Below the pieces are notes generated by a model. That model was not told the origin of the DNA and ran no database searches. It saw nothing but the letters and a program-made list of their open reading frames with translations. 64,000 bases of DNA from Acidobacteriota bacterium (GTDB taxonomy: Bacteria > Acidobacteriota > Thermoanaerobaculia > Multivoradales > Multivoraceae). Each line of letters begins with the position of its first letter. The stretch's first letter is position 1. Shown piece after piece: positions 1 through 9,026 of the stretch. The position numbers were made by a program, and so were the translations under genes. The stretch is from contig JAPPCR010000014.1 of NCBI GenBank assembly GCA_028875725.1, forward strand, positions 1 through 64,000, given 5' to 3'.

Positions 1-1162
1 GCCCGCTCTCCGGGTCGTCGAGCACCAGACCGCGCAGGCCCGCGTCCATGAGCCGCCGCGCATCCTGCGGGGGCAGGGCGACCTCGATCCACACGACGTC
101 CGTCCGCACGAGGCGGGCGAGGGCTTCCCCGGCAGAGACCGTCGCCCCGGGCGTCGTGGTCACGGCGGCGATCCGGCCGGAGAACGGCGCCCGCGGCGAG
201 ATGCCGGCGCTGTCCGCTCCGCCTTCGCGCGAGGCACGTGCCGATTCGAGGTCCCGTTCCGCCGCCCGGTGCCGCGCCTCGAGCATGCGTGCGCGGACCC
301 CGGCCTCCTCGACCTCCCGCTCGCTGACCGCTTCGAGAGCCAGGAGTTCCCGGAGTCGGGAGCTGCGCGACCGCGCGCTCTCCAGCTCCGTCGCCAGCGC
401 CTCGAGCTCGCCTTCCAGAGTCGCCAGACTCCGCTCGGAGGCGACCAGCGGAACCACCCGGAACAGGGCATCGTTCCGTTCGACGCGGCGGCCGACGAAC
501 GGCCAGGAACGGGCTCCCGCTGGTGGCTGGACGACCCCGTCCACCTGCGCGGTGATGGTGCTCTCGCCGCCGGCCGGCGGGCGGAAGGAGGCGACGCCGG
601 CGACGCTCCGGGCGAGGCGGCCCTCCCGCACCCAGGCGGCCGCGAAGCCGCCCTGCCACTGTTGTTCCTTCAGGAAGGAAACGGGCTCGCCGCCGTCGGA
701 CCCAACGGGGAGCGACCGTACCTTCAGGAGGCCTTCCGCGTGGTCCGCCGTGCCAACGCGGAGCCCGCCTCCCGGGATCTCCTCGACTCCGTTCCCGTCG
801 TCGATCCGGAAGAGCAGGTCCGCCTCGCCGGCACGTTGGGGCGTCACCTCGATGTCGAAGACCCCAGGAGCGGCGGGCTGGTCCGCGCGGAAGATCTGCT
901 CGCCGGACCCATCGACAAGGACGATCTCGACCGTTCCCCGTAACAGCGGTGCGAAATCGGCCAGGCGCGTGACGTGCGTGTGGGCCATCGCCGTGTGACC
1001 TGCCGCCAGCGCGTCGATCTCGGGGAAGACCTCGAACCGCTCCCCGAGAGCCGTGACCGACCAGCTTTCGTGGGAATGATCGTGCTCTTCGGCGGGCGGC
1101 GAGCCAACGCAGGCCGTCAGCAACAACGCCGCCAAGGCAATCCGCGCTTCGCCCCACCTCAT
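1..1162 (-). CDS. RND efflux periplasmic adaptor (CusB/CzcB type), partial
   Basis: The gene runs off the left edge, so its C-terminus is missing; 387 codons are visible. It reads as the membrane-fusion subunit of a tripartite RND metal efflux pump, joining an inner-membrane pump to the TolC-like channel encoded just upstream. The N-terminus is a lipoprotein signal with lipobox LLTAC and Cys18, followed by a His patch (HDHSH). Further in there is a lipoyl-type half-motif before a long Glu/Arg/Ala-rich helical hairpin, then the second half (APFSGRIAAVTTTPGATVSA). The ATG at 1162 overlaps the previous stop as ATGA, so the two genes are translationally coupled. The His-rich leader gene suggests a metal substrate (Cu, Zn, Co or Cd), but the ion cannot be read from this piece. 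Confidence 0.85.
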   Translation of the reverse strand, partial: MRWGEARIALAALLLTACVGSPPAEEHDHSHESWSVTALGERFEVFPEIDALAAGHTAMAHTHVTRLADFAPLLRGTVEIVLVDGSGEQIFRADQPAAPGVFDIEVTPQRAGEADLLFRIDDGNGVEEIPGGGLRVGTADHAEGLLKVRSLPVGSDGGEPVSFLKEQQWQGGFAAAWVREGRLARSVAGVASFRPPAGGESTITAQVDGVVQPPAGARSWPFVGRRVERNDALFRVVPLVASERSLATLEGELEALATELESARSRSSRLRELLALEAVSEREVEEAGVRARMLEARHRAAERDLESARASREGGADSAGISPRAPFSGRIAAVTTTPGATVSAGEALARLVRTDVVWIEVALPPQDARRLMDAGLRGLVLDDPESG

Positions 1163-2358
1163 GACCCCGGCCCTCCCTCCCGGCTAGCCGCCAGCCGTTC
1201 CAGCTCCCGGTGCGCCGCCAGCGCCGCCTCGTGCAGATCGAGCACCGCCAGCTCCGCCTCGGTCACCGAGCGGTGTGTCTCGAGCAGATCGGTCAGCCCG
1301 GCCTCACCCTGGCGAAAGGCTGCCTCCGCGCTGTCCAGCATCCGTTCCGTGGCGCCGAGTTCCTCGCGGGCCTCGGCGAGGGAGGCCGCGAGTCGTGCGA
1401 AGTTCGTGCTGGCCGCGTTCCGCGCGGCCGCGGACTCCCGCTCCGCGAGTTCGAGCCGCGCCCGAGCGGCCTCCAGGCCGGCGCCGGCGCTCTGCCGCGC
1501 CGCTTGCCGCCGGTCGAAGAGCGGAACGGACCACGCGACACCGAAGATCGGCCCGTCGACGGCGCCGGGAGTCAGATCCTGCCGGCGCCAGCCCACTGTG
1601 ACCTCCGGCGAGGCCACGATCGGCCGGGTCGCAAGCTGGGCCAGCTCGGCCGCCGCCAGGTCCGCCTCCGCGGCACGCACGCGGATGTCCGCACCATCCA
1701 GCGACGGCGCAGCCGGCAGTTCGGGCAGAACCGGCCGCGCGTTCGCCGGCAAACCGGGATGCCAGGCTGCCGCTTCGGCTCTAGCCCGTTCGCTCGCCCC
1801 GGCGGCGAGCGCGACGCGGGACCGCAGCGTAGCGGCGGCCAAACCCAGCCGGCGGGCTTCGAGTCCGGACGCTTCCCCCCTCTCCGCGCGAACGGCCTCG
1901 CGTTGCGCAAGCGACCCGACCCGCTCGGCCTGGAGCGTCAGTCGTTGCCGCCGCGCGTCGGCCACCGCCCAGCCAGCGTAGGCCTCCCTCATCGCCAGGC
2001 GGTAGCCCAGCAGGTCGTACGCCAGGCGACGACGGGCAGCCCCGATCTCGCCTTCGCGGGCCTCGATCTCCGGGGCGCGGGCGGCGTCCGGCATCTTCCA
2101 GGAAACGAGAACGTCCGTCTGGCCGATCGGACCGTCAGGATCCTCCCGCACAGCCTCGACGACGGGATTGTCGAGTGTCCGGGCCGCCAGCAGACGGGCC
2201 TCGGCGAGCCCTACGACCCCGGCGCTCTCGCGAACGGCGGGGTGCGTCTCGTCGAGGACCGAGAGGAACTCAGCCTCGGTGACGACAGGCCGGTCCTGTG
2301 CCGCTCCGGCGACGGCGAAGAAGCCTCCAAAGAGGCCGATCAGGATGGAACGATGCAT
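1159..2358 (-). CDS. TolC-family outer membrane efflux protein
   Basis: A 399-residue outer-membrane channel of the TolC/CzcC/CusC family, the exit duct of the RND pump. A Sec signal (MHRSILIGLFGGFFAVAGAA) is followed by two long Ala/Arg/Leu-rich helical repeats typical of OEP domains; no lipobox is seen. I start at ATG 2358 because AAGGAG lies five bases upstream. An in-frame start 14 codons earlier lacks such a site and would bury the signal peptide. The stop overlaps the adaptor start. At about 400 residues it is near the usual 420-450 for this family. Confidence 0.85.
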   Translation of the reverse strand: MHRSILIGLFGGFFAVAGAAQDRPVVTEAEFLSVLDETHPAVRESAGVVGLAEARLLAARTLDNPVVEAVREDPDGPIGQTDVLVSWKMPDAARAPEIEAREGEIGAARRRLAYDLLGYRLAMREAYAGWAVADARRQRLTLQAERVGSLAQREAVRAERGEASGLEARRLGLAAATLRSRVALAAGASERARAEAAAWHPGLPANARPVLPELPAAPSLDGADIRVRAAEADLAAAELAQLATRPIVASPEVTVGWRRQDLTPGAVDGPIFGVAWSVPLFDRRQAARQSAGAGLEAARARLELAERESAAARNAASTNFARLAASLAEAREELGATERMLDSAEAAFRQGEAGLTDLLETHRSVTEAELAVLDLHEAALAAHRELERLAASREGGPGS

Positions 2359-2419
2359 GCTGACTCCTTTCCACGTCCAGGTTCCGGGCGCGAATCGCAC
2401 CCGGGCCTAAGGCCGCGGA

Positions 2420-2806
2420 TCAGAGCAGCAGTGCGCAGTGAGACCGGAAGAGTGGCGCCGGCGGTCCGCGTCGTGAGGCCGCTTCGTAGAGCGATCCCTC
2501 GGCGAACGTCACCGACGACGAGAGCGGCGCGGCAAGGACAGCCGACGACGACGGGCAGAGACGCAGCAAGCCGGCGTCGGCGTCCAGCGTGACGTCGTGG
2601 TCGTGGTCGGGCACGACCTCGTCGTCGTGGTGGTGCCCGTGCGTCGCCGACCTGGCGAGGGCAGCGGTGTCGTGCTCGTGCTCAGACGCGAAGAGATGAG
2701 CCGCCAGGTCCACCCCGGCGGTGAGCGCGAAGGCACCCGGCGTCTGGCATCCGAGCAGGACGGCGACCGCGACGACACGCTTGAGCGGAGTGCTCACGCT
2801 GATCAC
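2420..2806 (-). CDS. Small secreted His-rich putative metal-binding protein
   Basis: About 128 residues from GTG 2806 (a second in-frame GTG lies at 2797). It opens with a signal-like segment (RVVAVAVLLGCQTPGAFA), then carries a dense His/Asp stretch with pieces such as EHEHD, HGHHHDDE and DHDHD, and ends SHCALLL. I do not recognise a named family. Small His-rich secreted proteins often lead metal-efflux operons, where they bind the ion in the periplasm, and this one lies 61 bp upstream of the TolC-type gene on the same strand. It is probably the first gene of the efflux operon. No strong ribosome site is visible, so the start is uncertain. Confidence 0.6.
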   Translation of the reverse strand: MISVSTPLKRVVAVAVLLGCQTPGAFALTAGVDLAAHLFASEHEHDTAALARSATHGHHHDDEVVPDHDHDVTLDADAGLLRLCPSSSAVLAAPLSSSVTFAEGSLYEAASRRGPPAPLFRSHCALLL

Positions 2807-2829
2807 TGTGCCAGACGCGCGGCTGTTGG

Positions 2830-3060
2830 TCAACGAGACGCGGGCGTCACTCCTCGTTCCTCGAGGAAGGCCATCCACCGGTTCTCTTCGAGGCAGTGCT
2901 CCATCACCAATTGGAGCGCCTCTTTCAGCATCTTGATGGCGTCCTCCGGATCGTCTCCCTGGCTGGCGATGTCCAGGGCCGGGCAGTTCGCCACCCAAAC
3001 GTCGTTCTCTTCATGGGTCTGGATCGCCAGCTTCAACGTCCAGACGCAGTCGACGCCCAT
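2830..3060 (-). CDS. HicB-family antitoxin-like protein
   Basis: A 76-residue protein with the partial ferredoxin-like HicB/UPF0150 fold: the segments VWVANCPALDIASQGDD and PEDAIKMLKEALQLVME match the family core. HicB proteins normally neutralise the HicA mRNA interferase. This copy has only the N-terminal HicB domain and no added helix-turn-helix or ribbon-helix-helix DNA-binding domain. Start ATG 3060 is chosen for the GGAAGGAAGG upstream. No intact hicA is found on either side, so it is either a solitary HicB or the survivor of a broken pair. Confidence 0.7.
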   Translation of the reverse strand: MGVDCVWTLKLAIQTHEENDVWVANCPALDIASQGDDPEDAIKMLKEALQLVMEHCLEENRWMAFLEERGVTPASR

Positions 3061-3243
3061 CGTCCCTTCCTTCCTCCAAGTCCGCGGTTCCACACCGCGA
3101 TGGGGCACGAACGGCAGTTACCCGCCTGGACGACATTCTACGGAATGCCCGTCGAGACCGTCTTGCTGACGTCCGTCTCATGGTCGAGTCTCCCGAAGGT
3201 AGGGTGAACGACCTCGACGAACCCACCAAGGATCGTACTCACC

Positions 3244-5394
3244 ATGATGCCAAGCCCCCTGTGTTCGCCAAAGCTCCGGTCCTTGACCTGTGCCGCCCTG
3301 CTTCTCCTCGGCCTCGCTGCCTGCGGCGGGGACTATCCGCCACCCCCGGAGACGGAGCAGATTGCCTTCACCGAGACGCTCCACGGCGTCGAGTTCGAGG
3401 ATCCCTACCGCTGGCTGGAGGACCAGGACAGCCCGGAGACCCGCGCATTCATCGACCGGCAGAACGAGTACGCCGAGCTGATCGTCGGCGAGCCGCCGGA
3501 GCGAGACTGGGCGCGGCGGCGGTTGAGTGAGCTGATCGATACGCCGGCCGTCGGCTCGCCGAACAAGGCCGGCGAGTACGAGCTCTTCACCCTGCGCCGG
3601 ACGGGCGAAGAGCTGGCGGCCATCGTGCGTCGTCCGGCGCCCGAGGATGCCGACGCCGGGCCCGCGAAGATCGACCCGGCCGGTGAGTACGAGGTCGTGA
3701 TCGACCCGGCGGAAGTCGGCAGCGAGTACGCGCACCTCGGGATCGTCTCCGTTTCGCCCGACGGGAAGCTCCTGCTCTACAACGTCCGCATCGGCGGCGA
3801 GGACGAGACGACGGTCCGCCTGCGGGACCTCGAACAGAACGTCGACCTGGACTTCGAGATGCCCAGGGCGCTGAACGACCAGGCGTTCTTCGCGAAGGAT
3901 GGCAGCGGCATCTACTACACCGTCCGCGACCGGATGGAAGGACCGCGCGTCCGCTTCCACCGGTTCGGCACCGAGCGGGCAGAGGACGCCCTCGTGTTCG
4001 GCGAGGGGATCGGACCGCGGGCCTTCGTTCGCGCCGAACAGCTCGACGAGGAGAAGCTGCTCGTCGGGGTCCAGCACGGTTGGGCCCGGAGCGACCTCTA
4101 CCTGGTCGAGGTCGGAACCTGGCGCGCGACGCCGATCGTCGAAGGCATGGAGGCCCGCTTCAACACCCACCACAACGACGGCCGTCTGTTCGTGCGCACG
4201 AACCTGGGCGCGCCGCTCAACCGGCTGATGGAGATCGATCTCGACCAACCCGAGGTCGCCAACTGGAACGAGGTCGTGCCGGAAGCCGACGACGTGCTCC
4301 AAGGCGTGTCGGTGATCAACGGCAAGCTCTACCTGACCTACCTGCACCACGTCGCGAGCCGGATCCGCGTCTTCGAACTCGACGGCACGCCGGCCGGCGA
4401 GATCGAGGTGCCAGAGCACCACAACGCCAGCATTCGGGGGGCCGGCGAGGGCAAGGCGCTGCTATCGCTCGTCTCCTACCTCCAGCCGTCCGTGACCTGG
4501 CTGCTCGACCTCGAGACGGGCACGCGGGAGGTCTTCCGGGAAGCGCAACTGCCTTTCGACGGCACCGGCTACGTGCTGAAGCAGGTGCGCTACACCTCGA
4601 AGGACGGCACGTCAGCGCCGATGTACATCGCCCACAGGGAGGACTTCGAGCCCGACGGTACGACCCCGGCCCTGCTCAACGGCTACGGCGGCTTCAACGT
4701 CTCCCTGACTCCGCGGTTCAACCCGCTGGCCGCTCTATGGCTCGAGGCCGGCGGCGTTTACGCCGTCGCCACACTGCGCGGCGGCAGCGAGTACGGCGAG
4801 GAGTGGCACCAGGCCGGAATGCTCCACAACAAGCAGACCGTCTTCGACGACTTCATCTCGGCCGGCGAGTGGCTGATCGCGGAGGGCTACAGCGACCCGG
4901 ACCGTCTGGCGATCCACGGCGCCAGCAACGGCGGACTGCTCGTGGGCGCCTCCCTGACCCAGCGCCCCGATCTCTACCGCGCCGTCCTCTGCGGCTTCCC
5001 CGAACTCGACCTGATCCGCTTCTACACCTTCTCCGAAACGAACAACATGCCCGCCCTGCTCGAGTACGGCGACGGCGAGATCCCCGACCAGTTCGAGTCA
5101 CTGCGCGGCTTCTCGCCGTACCAGGCGATCCGCGACGGCGTCGCGTACCCCGCGGTCATGCTGACCCAGGGCGATCTGGACACGCGGGTGCCGCCGCTGC
5201 AGGCCCGCAAGGTCGCTGCCCGGTTGCAGGCGGCCTCGTCATCGGGACTGCCGGTGATCATGCGCTACCACCCGTATGCCGGTCATGCCGCCAGCCGCGG
5301 TCTGCCGATGTCGGAGCGGGTCGAGTTCGTCGCCGCGGAGGCTACGTTCCTGCTGACTCAGACGGGGTTGACGGCACCGGGCGGTCAGAGCTGA
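3244..5394 (+). CDS. Prolyl oligopeptidase (S9A), lipoprotein
   Basis: A 716-residue serine peptidase that cleaves short peptides after proline. The N-terminus is a lipoprotein signal ending in lipobox LGLAAC, so it is probably anchored in the periplasm or at the cell surface. Residues about 38-430 form the N-terminal cap and seven-bladed propeller, with the family opening [20 protein letters not shown]. The C-terminal alpha/beta-hydrolase carries GASNGG with Ser561, DLDTRV with Asp646 and YAGHAA with His681, a complete catalytic triad. ATG 3244 is followed by a second ATG, so the start may be one codon later. The gene is convergent with the TonB receptor, 12 bp away. Confidence 0.92.
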   Translation: MMPSPLCSPKLRSLTCAALLLLGLAACGGDYPPPPETEQIAFTETLHGVEFEDPYRWLEDQDSPETRAFIDRQNEYAELIVGEPPERDWARRRLSELIDTPAVGSPNKAGEYELFTLRRTGEELAAIVRRPAPEDADAGPAKIDPAGEYEVVIDPAEVGSEYAHLGIVSVSPDGKLLLYNVRIGGEDETTVRLRDLEQNVDLDFEMPRALNDQAFFAKDGSGIYYTVRDRMEGPRVRFHRFGTERAEDALVFGEGIGPRAFVRAEQLDEEKLLVGVQHGWARSDLYLVEVGTWRATPIVEGMEARFNTHHNDGRLFVRTNLGAPLNRLMEIDLDQPEVANWNEVVPEADDVLQGVSVINGKLYLTYLHHVASRIRVFELDGTPAGEIEVPEHHNASIRGAGEGKALLSLVSYLQPSVTWLLDLETGTREVFREAQLPFDGTGYVLKQVRYTSKDGTSAPMYIAHREDFEPDGTTPALLNGYGGFNVSLTPRFNPLAALWLEAGGVYAVATLRGGSEYGEEWHQAGMLHNKQTVFDDFISAGEWLIAEGYSDPDRLAIHGASNGGLLVGASLTQRPDLYRAVLCGFPELDLIRFYTFSETNNMPALLEYGDGEIPDQFESLRGFSPYQAIRDGVAYPAVMLTQGDLDTRVPPLQARKVAARLQAASSSGLPVIMRYHPYAGHAASRGLPMSERVEFVAAEATFLLTQTGLTAPGGQS

Positions 5395-5406
5395 AGAAGC
5401 CGCCTC

Positions 5407-7599
5407 TCAGAAGTTGTAGCTCACGCCAACGCCGACTCTGCGTCCGCGGGCAATCGTGCTTGCCGGAGCATTGAACACGATGCCGGACATGTAGATGTCC
5501 TCGTCCAGCAGATTGTCGCCCCAGAAGTAGATCTCGCGCGGGCCCATCCCAAGACCCACACGCAGACCCACCCTGTCGTATGCGTCGAACAGGAGACGGT
5601 TGGCCGGGTCCGCGAAGCGTTCCCCCAGGTGGTTGTAGTTGAGGTGGCTCCGGAGCTCCAGGCCACCCGGGCGAGTCGAACCCAGCGGCTGGATGTGCGT
5701 GAGTGCCAGTGAACCGCTGAAGTGGGCGCTGTTTGGCACCCTGCTTCCGACGGGCACCCGCGCGAAGCTGTTCGCCGGCACGCCCGTGATCTCCGCCTCC
5801 GTGTAGTTGAGGCCGGACCGCAGAGTGAGCGTGTTCGTGATTCTCCAATCCAGCTCCAGTTCGGCTCCGCTCGTCTCGGTGTCGAAGTTCTCGGGCGCCG
5901 TTTCCTGGGTGAAGAAGTTGAAGGTGAAGATGTGATCGTCCTTGACGTCGTTGAAGTACACGGCCCCGGTCAGGAGGACGTCGCCGCTCCCCACGCCGCT
6001 CTTGAATCCAACCTCGTAGGAGTTCACCCTGGATGGCGCATACGGCGCGTCCAGCCGGCCCCGCGTGACGTTGGCGCCTCGGTCGGCAAAGCCACCGGCC
6101 TTGTAACCCCGGCTGTAGATCCCGTACAACGACACACGTTCACTGACGTGCAGGTTGAGGCCGGTACGTCCGGTGAGGTAGTCGTCGCTCAGGTCCTGCT
6201 CCAGTTCGACGAAGCGAAGCGGGTTCGGATTGAACCGGTTGGGTGCCCAGACGATGTGGAAGTCCTTCTTCTCCCAGGTGTGGCGAACGCCGGCGGTCAA
6301 CTCCAGTCGATCCGTCAACGGATACGTCATCTCGCCGAAGACGGCGTTCGTCGTCGTATTGAAGTCACGCTCGTTGATGTCCGCGTTCAGGGCGACAAAG
6401 GGGAAGAAGAACGGGTCCTCGTAATCGAACGACGCTGACTTGCTGGTGTCGTCGTAGTAGTGCGCGCCTGCAACCCAGAACAGATCGCTCGTTCCCCTTG
6501 AGTTCAAACGGAACTCCTGGTTGAAGAACTCGCGTTCGAAGCTGTTGTTGACGACGCCGTAGTTGGCGGGGACGAAGCCCAACTGGGGCAGGAAGATCCT
6601 GCCTTCGTAGAGAATCCCGGTCGACCGATTCGCGGTCTCGTCGTACGCCGAGATCGAGGTGAAGTCGAACCCGCCAAGGTTGGCGGTCACCCTCATCGTC
6701 CACTGATCGACGTCCTTGTCGCCATCGACGGCGCCGGGAGGGGCATCCATCTGCGGCGGATCGGTCTGAGGATGGAGCGAGTAGATGAAGGGGGAGTCGC
6801 GCAGGCGGGCGTGGCTGCTCGTCAGATTGAGCGCAACCCTGTCGGTCACGTCCCAGCGGAGCTTCCCTCGGGCATTCAGACTGCTCGGCGTGGTAATCGG
6901 CTCGGAGTCGTTGGGGTTGATGATGTGGTTGTCCTCACTCCGGTAGTTTCCGGCGAAGCGCAGGGCCACCCTGTCCGAAACCGCGGCGTTGAACGCGCCT
7001 TCCACCCGGTACTGGGCCTCCTCCCCGTACTCGGCGCGGGCGTAGCCTCCATTCTCGAAGACCGCCGGATTCGTCACGATCTGGATCGCCCCGGCCTCAC
7101 TGTTGCGACCGAACAGGGTGCCCTGAGGACCCTTGAGGACCTGGGCCGATTCGAAGTCCAGCGTGCCGAGGGTCGAAGCGCCGATCGGCTGCGGCACTCC
7201 GTCGATGTAGATCACCACGGAACTGTCGTCACGACTCGTCTTGTTGATTGCGCCCACGCCCCGGATCCGGACATTGGCATTCGAGGTGTCGTTGAAACTC
7301 GTGATTTCCACTCCCGGCACGCTGAGGAACAGGTCCTCGAGAGAGAGGAGGCGGTTGAGCCGAATCTCCTCCGCATCGACGACGTTCACCGTGAAGGGTA
7401 CGTCGCTGATGTCCTCTTCGACGAAGCGGGCCGTCACGACGATGTCGTCGAACACGACGACATCCTGCGAGCGCGCCGCGTCGTCCTCCGAAGCCGCAGC
7501 GGCGTCATCGCTCGCGGACACCTGAGCCGCCGGAAGCCAGGAGAAGAGGAGAGCAAGTCCAAGAGAAGCGAGACCGACACGTCGGGAGCTAGAGGTCAT
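5407..7599 (-). CDS. TonB-dependent outer membrane receptor
   Basis: A 730-residue receptor that takes up a chelated metal or other large ligand using TonB energy. There is a signal peptide (LGLALLFSWLPAAQVSASD), then a TonB-box-like DDIVVTA, a plug domain (SLEDLFLSVPGVEI, NVRIRGVGAI, IYIDGVPQPIG, VLKGPQGTLFGRNS) and a long beta-barrel ending VGVGVSYNF with the terminal aromatic needed for barrel assembly. Start ATG 7599 has GAAAGGAAAT upstream. It is the last gene of an operon in which the second permease ends 29 bp upstream. The plug style resembles siderophore or metal receptors, but the ligand is unknown. Confidence 0.9.
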   Translation of the reverse strand: MTSSSRRVGLASLGLALLFSWLPAAQVSASDDAAAASEDDAARSQDVVVFDDIVVTARFVEEDISDVPFTVNVVDAEEIRLNRLLSLEDLFLSVPGVEITSFNDTSNANVRIRGVGAINKTSRDDSSVVIYIDGVPQPIGASTLGTLDFESAQVLKGPQGTLFGRNSEAGAIQIVTNPAVFENGGYARAEYGEEAQYRVEGAFNAAVSDRVALRFAGNYRSEDNHIINPNDSEPITTPSSLNARGKLRWDVTDRVALNLTSSHARLRDSPFIYSLHPQTDPPQMDAPPGAVDGDKDVDQWTMRVTANLGGFDFTSISAYDETANRSTGILYEGRIFLPQLGFVPANYGVVNNSFEREFFNQEFRLNSRGTSDLFWVAGAHYYDDTSKSASFDYEDPFFFPFVALNADINERDFNTTTNAVFGEMTYPLTDRLELTAGVRHTWEKKDFHIVWAPNRFNPNPLRFVELEQDLSDDYLTGRTGLNLHVSERVSLYGIYSRGYKAGGFADRGANVTRGRLDAPYAPSRVNSYEVGFKSGVGSGDVLLTGAVYFNDVKDDHIFTFNFFTQETAPENFDTETSGAELELDWRITNTLTLRSGLNYTEAEITGVPANSFARVPVGSRVPNSAHFSGSLALTHIQPLGSTRPGGLELRSHLNYNHLGERFADPANRLLFDAYDRVGLRVGLGMGPREIYFWGDNLLDEDIYMSGIVFNAPASTIARGRRVGVGVSYNF

Positions 7600-7628
7600 G
7601 GTCTTCGGGATTTCCTTTCTTTCGTCCG

Positions 7629-9026
7629 CTAGGCGAACGGGGAGTATCTGTTCCCCGGACGGCCCAGGGCTACGAACAGGCAGAGGCACGCGACCAGAAA
7701 GGCCACCGGTATGGAGATCTGCCCAAGGACAGTGGCCGGACTGTTCGACTCGAACTCGAATCCCGAGAGCGCGGCGAAGTCCTCGGTCGACATGCGGTTG
7801 CTCGCGAGAATGACCGGCCGCAGTTCGTCGTTGAGATTGGTCAGCGCGGCACGAGCCTGTGTCAGGAACGAGAGCGTCCGGTCGAAGTCGGAACCGGCGA
7901 TTCTGAACAGGGCGCGCTGCGCGACAATCGCCGGAGATGTGAACTGCAGTCTGTCGACGAAGGCAGATCGACGGGCGTGACTCTCTTCGAAGGCCGCGAC
8001 GATCGGCGCCGTGCTCTCGATCTCCATCACGTTCGCCAGGAAGTAGGCGTGAGCAAACTCCGGTGCTTCCATCTCGTTGGCGACCAGCTCGGGATGGTCG
8101 CTCAGATACTTGGCAGTCAGTTCAGGACGACGCTTCCAGGCATCGTTCTGCGCCACTCGCGCATCCGACAGATAGTCGAGATTCGAGGGAAGCGGGTACA
8201 GGGCTTCGCCCGCACTGTTGGCCAGAGCCGGTGCGGCGAAGGTGAACAGGGCCCACAGGCTGACGAGAACGGCGGCCGACGTTTCACTGCGGCTCGTTCT
8301 GCCCACGACCAGGTAGATGAGCCCGAGCCAGAAGAGGCTGTAGGCGAGGAACACGAGAGACCAGAGCAGCCCGAACGCCGCGGCGCCCTCGGGCGCCATC
8401 GCGATGCCGAAAACGACGGCGAGCGCGACGATGCCGCCCAGGATTCCGTTGCGAACCAGCAATCTCGTCGCGATGACTCGCTGCTTGCTGGCCCGGCTGG
8501 CGAGAAGAAGGCTGATCGTGCCGCGCGACCGATCGGCGGCGATCACGTCGAATGACAGCGCGATCATCAGGAGCGGGAGCACGACGACGATGAGGAATGC
8601 CAGGTCGAACCTGCCGAGGGTCAGCGTCGTCGGGTTCTCGAATCCATAGCGCTCCACCATCAGGTTCTGGTTCTTCAGAGGCCCGATGTTCGCGCGCGCC
8701 GGCAGCAACTCCGCGCTGCCCACCGCCAAATGTCCCAGGGGCCCCACGGGATGGGTCGCAGCGAACTCCACCTGGGAGGGGCGCGCGTCGAAGGGCGTGG
8801 CGAAGCGCTCCCCGGACTCGATTGCCACGAGCGTCTCGAGCCAAACGTCCATCTTCGCCTCGATTGCAGCCTCGTAGGCGACGAGGGACGCGGAATGAGA
8901 CGCTCGCCAGGAGACTCCCGACCACACGGAGTAGAAGGACGCGAAGAGTGCGAAGGCCAGGATGGCCCACGCGGCCCTGGATCGACGGAGCCGTAAGAGC
9001 TCGAGCTTGACCAGGGCGCTGGTCAT
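7629..9026 (-). CDS. ABC transporter permease, DUF3526-type, second
   Basis: A 465-residue ABC-2-like membrane protein. It has an N-terminal transmembrane helix (AAWAILAFALFASFYSVW), a large extracytoplasmic loop, then a cluster of helices (FLIVVVLPLLMIALSFDVI, GGIVALAVVFGIAMA and others) and a C-terminal helix. This one-plus-five-helix plan with a big loop is that of the DUF3526 / NosY-like permeases. ATG 9026 overlaps the stop of the preceding permease (ATGA), so the two halves are probably made together and pair in one transporter. Substrate unknown. Confidence 0.8.
   Translation of the reverse strand: MTSALVKLELLRLRRSRAAWAILAFALFASFYSVWSGVSWRASHSASLVAYEAAIEAKMDVWLETLVAIESGERFATPFDARPSQVEFAATHPVGPLGHLAVGSAELLPARANIGPLKNQNLMVERYGFENPTTLTLGRFDLAFLIVVVLPLLMIALSFDVIAADRSRGTISLLLASRASKQRVIATRLLVRNGILGGIVALAVVFGIAMAPEGAAAFGLLWSLVFLAYSLFWLGLIYLVVGRTSRSETSAAVLVSLWALFTFAAPALANSAGEALYPLPSNLDYLSDARVAQNDAWKRRPELTAKYLSDHPELVANEMEAPEFAHAYFLANVMEIESTAPIVAAFEESHARRSAFVDRLQFTSPAIVAQRALFRIAGSDFDRTLSFLTQARAALTNLNDELRPVILASNRMSTEDFAALSGFEFESNSPATVLGQISIPVAFLVACLCLFVALGRPGNRYSPFA

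Noticed and set aside
1159..2400. Longer start (2400) for the TolC-type gene
   Set aside because: It adds 14 non-signal residues before the signal peptide; the ATG at 2358 has a proper ribosome site.
3011..3229. Small minus-strand frame as intact HicA toxin
   Set aside because: It is Arg/Ser-rich with no HicA GSH motif; only a short downstream segment in another frame resembles HicA.
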